A DNA stretch of 35,055 bases, taken from positions 1 through 35,055 of the forward strand of contig CAJCJD010000236.1 of the NCBI GenBank assembly GCA_903970555.1. The letters are read 5' to 3'. Below are positions 32,952 through 35,055 of this stretch, piece after piece. The position numbers and the translations under genes were made by a program. Position 1 is the first letter of the stretch, and each line of letters begins with the position of its first letter. Origin of the DNA: Vulcanimicrobiota bacterium. Lineage in GTDB: Bacteria; Pseudomonadota; Gammaproteobacteria; Xanthomonadales; Rhodanobacteraceae. The notes beneath the pieces are model-generated. The model saw only the letters and a program-made list of their open reading frames with translations. It did no database searches and had not been told where the DNA came from.

Positions 32952-34007
32952 ATGTCCGAAGAAACCGATTCTCAGCGACGGAACTTCCTTGGCATTGCGG
33001 CCATCACGTTGGCCGCCGTTCCGCTAAGTTCTATGGGCACTGGTGTCGTTGGTTCGTCTGCTGCAGCGATGGCGGCCGATTCGCCCGCAACAAAATCAGG
33101 TGACGTCAACGCATTCGGTCCGTTGAAACAGATCAACGCCGGCCTGTTAAATGTCGGGTATGTTGACGCCGGGCCGGCAACCGGTCCGGTAGTCATTCTC
33201 CTGCATGGTTGGCCTTACGACATTCATAGCTTCGTTGATGTCGTACCTTTGCTGATTGCGAAGGGATACAGGGTGATCGTTCCGCATCTTCGCGGTTACG
33301 GTTCGACACATTTCCTTTCCAGCGAAACGGTCAGGAATGGTCAGCAATCCGTCGTTGCGCTCGACATCATTGCGCTTATGGATGCGCTGAAGATCAAAAA
33401 AGCCATCATCGCAGGGTTTGATTGGGGCGCGCGGACAGCCGACATCATGGCGGTGCTTTGGCCAGAACGATGCAAAGCGTTGGTGTCAGTGAGTGGCTAC
33501 CTGATCGGCAGCCAGGCTGCCGGCAAGACTCCGTTGCCGCCAAGTGCGGAGTTCCAATGGTGGTATCAGTATTATTTCGCGACGGAACGTGGTCGAGTCG
33601 GCTACGACAAATATCGGCACGATTTCGCAAAACTCATCTGGCAGCTCGCTTCGCCAAAGTGGAATTTCGACGATGCCACGTTCGATCGCTCGGCGGCATC
33701 GTTCGAAAACCCCGATCACGTTGCTATCGTCATTCACAATTATCGGTGGCGTCTTGGGCTTGCAGAAGGCGAGTCCAAATATGACGACTACGAAAAACGG
33801 CTTGCTACAGGCCCCGTCATCACGATACCCGCGATCACTCTAGAAGGCGATGCCAACGGTGCGCCGCACGTTGATGGCAGTGTCTATGCCAAGAAATTCA
33901 CCGGCAAGTATGCGCATAAGGTTATTACTGGCGGTATCGGGCACAACCTTCCCCAGGAAGCACCCGCCGCTTTCGCAAATGCGATAGTTGAAGTCGACGG
34001 TTATTGA
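32952..34007 (+). CDS. Tat-exported alpha/beta hydrolase, epoxide-hydrolase-like
   Basis: A 351-residue protein. The N-terminus SEETDSQRRNFLGIAAITLA has a twin-arginine motif (QRRNFLG), so it is probably exported folded through Tat. The hydrolase core has HGWPYDIHSF (oxyanion loop), HLRGYGST, the nucleophile elbow GFDWGAR with D157, and H331 in GIGHNLPQEAP. An Asp nucleophile in G-x-D-W-G is typical of epoxide hydrolases and haloalkane dehalogenases rather than Ser esterases. The acid is probably in the EGDANGAPH segment. The substrate is unknown. The ATG at 32952 has GAGGTGA upstream; a GTG at 32937 is the alternative. The gene appears less GC-rich than the flagellar block. Confidence 0.88.
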   Translation: MSEETDSQRRNFLGIAAITLAAVPLSSMGTGVVGSSAAAMAADSPATKSGDVNAFGPLKQINAGLLNVGYVDAGPATGPVVILLHGWPYDIHSFVDVVPLLIAKGYRVIVPHLRGYGSTHFLSSETVRNGQQSVVALDIIALMDALKIKKAIIAGFDWGARTADIMAVLWPERCKALVSVSGYLIGSQAAGKTPLPPSAEFQWWYQYYFATERGRVGYDKYRHDFAKLIWQLASPKWNFDDATFDRSAASFENPDHVAIVIHNYRWRLGLAEGESKYDDYEKRLATGPVITIPAITLEGDANGAPHVDGSVYAKKFTGKYAHKVITGGIGHNLPQEAPAAFANAIVEVDGY

Positions 34008-34193
34008 CGAGCGCCGCTTGGAGTGCAAACAAAAGTTCTACGGACTGGTTGCTTGGTTGGAGTCGTGCGATTTGGCTTGGGCAACAGCGATAAGGCGGCA
34101 AGCACCACACGATCGCGCCATAAGTATCATCCGTTATAGGATCGGACATATCCGTCTAGTGCAATCCAGGTGACCATCTATCGGGAGCAGTGC

Positions 34194-34592
34194 ATGGAAA
34201 GCAAGTTCGCCGTTACAGCACTAATTGTCGTTATGCTCGCATCGTCTGCGATTGTTCACGCCCAGCAGTCCATCCGTCTGGATGTGGCAAGCACGACGAC
34301 GAAACCTGATGCGTTTGTTGTGCCCAACATCGGCAACAGCAAGCCGGATGAATGGAAGGGTCAGCAGCGCTACGTCGAACAACCGAATCGATTCGGAAAA
34401 ATGTTCCAGGACCAGGCTGCTGAAGCGGGTGACCCTCGGCGCGTCCCCATGTATCTGTTGATACCTTTTGCCCGTGGCCGAAGTCAGTCGGCGACTGTCG
34501 GCCCTTCGTTGCCCGCGAACCATTCCGTGACTCTACCCAACGTGGTCAAAGATGTTGGCGCCTTGGTCGCTTCGCTTCGGACGAACGGTTGA
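34194..34592 (+). CDS. Small secreted protein of unknown function
   Basis: A 132-residue protein with a signal peptide (about residues 1-24, MESKFAVTALIVVMLASSAIVHA). The mature part is polar, with no cysteine and no recognised motif; it has N-I-G-N-S-K-P-D-E-W-K-G and V-P-M-Y-L-L-I-P-F-A. The start at 34194 is set by GGGAG 7 bases upstream; a GTG at 34170 would place extra polar residues before the signal peptide. It lies 186 bases after the Tat hydrolase on the same strand and may share its transcript. I do not recognise the family. Confidence 0.65.
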   Translation: MESKFAVTALIVVMLASSAIVHAQQSIRLDVASTTTKPDAFVVPNIGNSKPDEWKGQQRYVEQPNRFGKMFQDQAAEAGDPRRVPMYLLIPFARGRSQSATVGPSLPANHSVTLPNVVKDVGALVASLRTNG

Positions 34593-34596
34593 CCAT

Positions 34597-34637
34597 CGCC
34601 CTGCGCAGCCATACGTGAGCCATGGATGCGCAGGGCG
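34597..34637. terminator. Long hairpin between convergent genes
   Basis: CGCCCTGCGCA (34597-34607) pairs with TGCGCAGGGCG (34627-34637). After one G-A mismatch, CCAT (34609-34612) pairs with ATGG (34622-34625), for 15 pairs in all. It fills the 49 bases between the stop of the small secreted gene and the stop of the minus-strand reductase. No T tract is present on either side, so termination in both directions is plausible but not certain. Confidence 0.5.
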
Positions 34638-34641
34638 CGGC

Positions 34642-35055
34642 TTATAGCGATGCCGCCAGCGTGGGGTAGTCGATGTATCCATTGGGACCTGGCGAGTAGA
34701 ACGTGTCGCGGTCCGGTGCATTGAGCGATACGTTGGCGCGGAAACGTTGGTGCAGATCCGGATTGGCGAGATAGGTGCTACCGAAAACGGCGGCATCCGC
34801 GTCGTCCTGTTCGATCATCGTCGCTGCCGATTCCTTGGTCAGGCCGCCGCCATGCAGATACGTGCCCTGGAACAAGGGGCGTAGCAGCGCGCGATAGTCG
34901 AACTCGCTTTTGTTGCGAGCCACATGCAGGTAAGCCAACTTCAGCGGTGCGAGTTGCTCCACCAGATAACGGTAGGTTTCCTGTGGCGTGTCATCCCTGA
35001 TGTCGTTGAAACCCATTTCCGGCGAGATCTTGATACCGACGCGATCGCTGCCCGC
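34642..35055 (-). CDS. Old Yellow Enzyme family alkene reductase, C-terminal part (cut by window edge)
   Basis: The last 137 or so residues of a protein entering from the right edge. The visible part has R-V-G-I-K-I-S-P at its start, then YLHVARNKSEF, ADAAVFGSTYLANPDLHQRFR, and the ending APDRDTFYSPGPNGYIDYPTL. This is the NemA/XenA-type flavin reductase pattern, including the phosphate-binding loop region and the F/Y-I/L-A-N-P-D-L signature. These FMN enzymes reduce activated alkenes, nitrate esters or quinones with NADPH. The catalytic His/Asn and Tyr residues lie beyond the window. An internal ATG at 35016 is not the start because the frame continues upstream. Confidence 0.9.
   Translation of the reverse strand, partial: AGSDRVGIKISPEMGFNDIRDDTPQETYRYLVEQLAPLKLAYLHVARNKSEFDYRALLRPLFQGTYLHGGGLTKESAATMIEQDDADAAVFGSTYLANPDLHQRFRANVSLNAPDRDTFYSPGPNGYIDYPTLAASL

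Noticed and set aside
1..35055. CRISPR arrays, insertion sequences, prophage genes or rRNA
   Set aside because: No regularly spaced direct repeats, transposase, integrase, phage structural gene or rRNA sequence was seen on either strand.

Overview
The window is about 27.6 kb of a flagellar and chemotaxis locus followed by about 7.4 kb of unrelated genes. Gene content and order (fliOPQR-flhBA-flhF-fleN-fliA-cheYZA-motCD-cheW-DUF2802) are those of polar-flagellated Gammaproteobacteria. The second chemotaxis operon, the extragenic repeat types and the GC-rich codon use point to Xanthomonadales, probably Rhodanobacteraceae (Dyella, Rhodanobacter or Luteibacter-like). The family assignment is inference; no marker gene is present to fix the genus.

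Layout. (1) 2-5337, +: export-gate genes fliO (partial), fliP, fliQ, fliR, flhB, flhA, mostly joined by ATGA overlaps. (2) 5331-5475: a string of five hairpins. (3) 5599-14460, +: flhF, fleN, fliA, cheY, cheZ, cheA, motC, motD, cheW and a DUF2802 gene. (4) 14471-15864, -: a FliK-like gene and a FlhB-C-terminus-like gene, behind a sigma-28 (FliA) type promoter. (5) 15960-16290: a mosaic of extragenic repeats. (6) 16416-27613, +: a second chemotaxis operon (STAS, cheY, cheA, MCP, cheW, MCP, cheR, cheD, cheB, short MCP, STAS) starting from an excellent FliA promoter, with a second multi-hairpin string between cheD and cheB. (7) 28084-29268, -: a small secreted protein, possibly FliA-controlled, and an outer-membrane beta-barrel protein. 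(8) 29585-35055: an M61 peptidase, tRNA-Arg(CCG), an orphan TfpX/TfpZ-type pilin accessory protein, a Tat-exported epoxide-hydrolase-like enzyme, a small secreted unknown, and the end of an Old Yellow Enzyme gene.

How it fits together. FlhF and FleN set flagellar position and number. FliA switches on late genes. MotC/MotD are an auxiliary stator pair. The two CheA/CheY/CheW sets share one CheR, CheB, CheD and CheZ. Four sequences in the window fit the FliA consensus: upstream of the FliK-like gene, the second che operon, the internal cheW, and the secreted protein at 28084-28446.

Best candidate for something undescribed: the composite hairpin element at 5331-5475 and 24810-24972. Both copies share the same connectors (GCAGGCCA-N4-TGGCCTG, GAATCAA/TTGATTC, CGGAGCT, GGCGA). 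The other stems differ in sequence between copies but each stays self-complementary. The first stem of each copy is built from the last codons and stop codon of the upstream gene.
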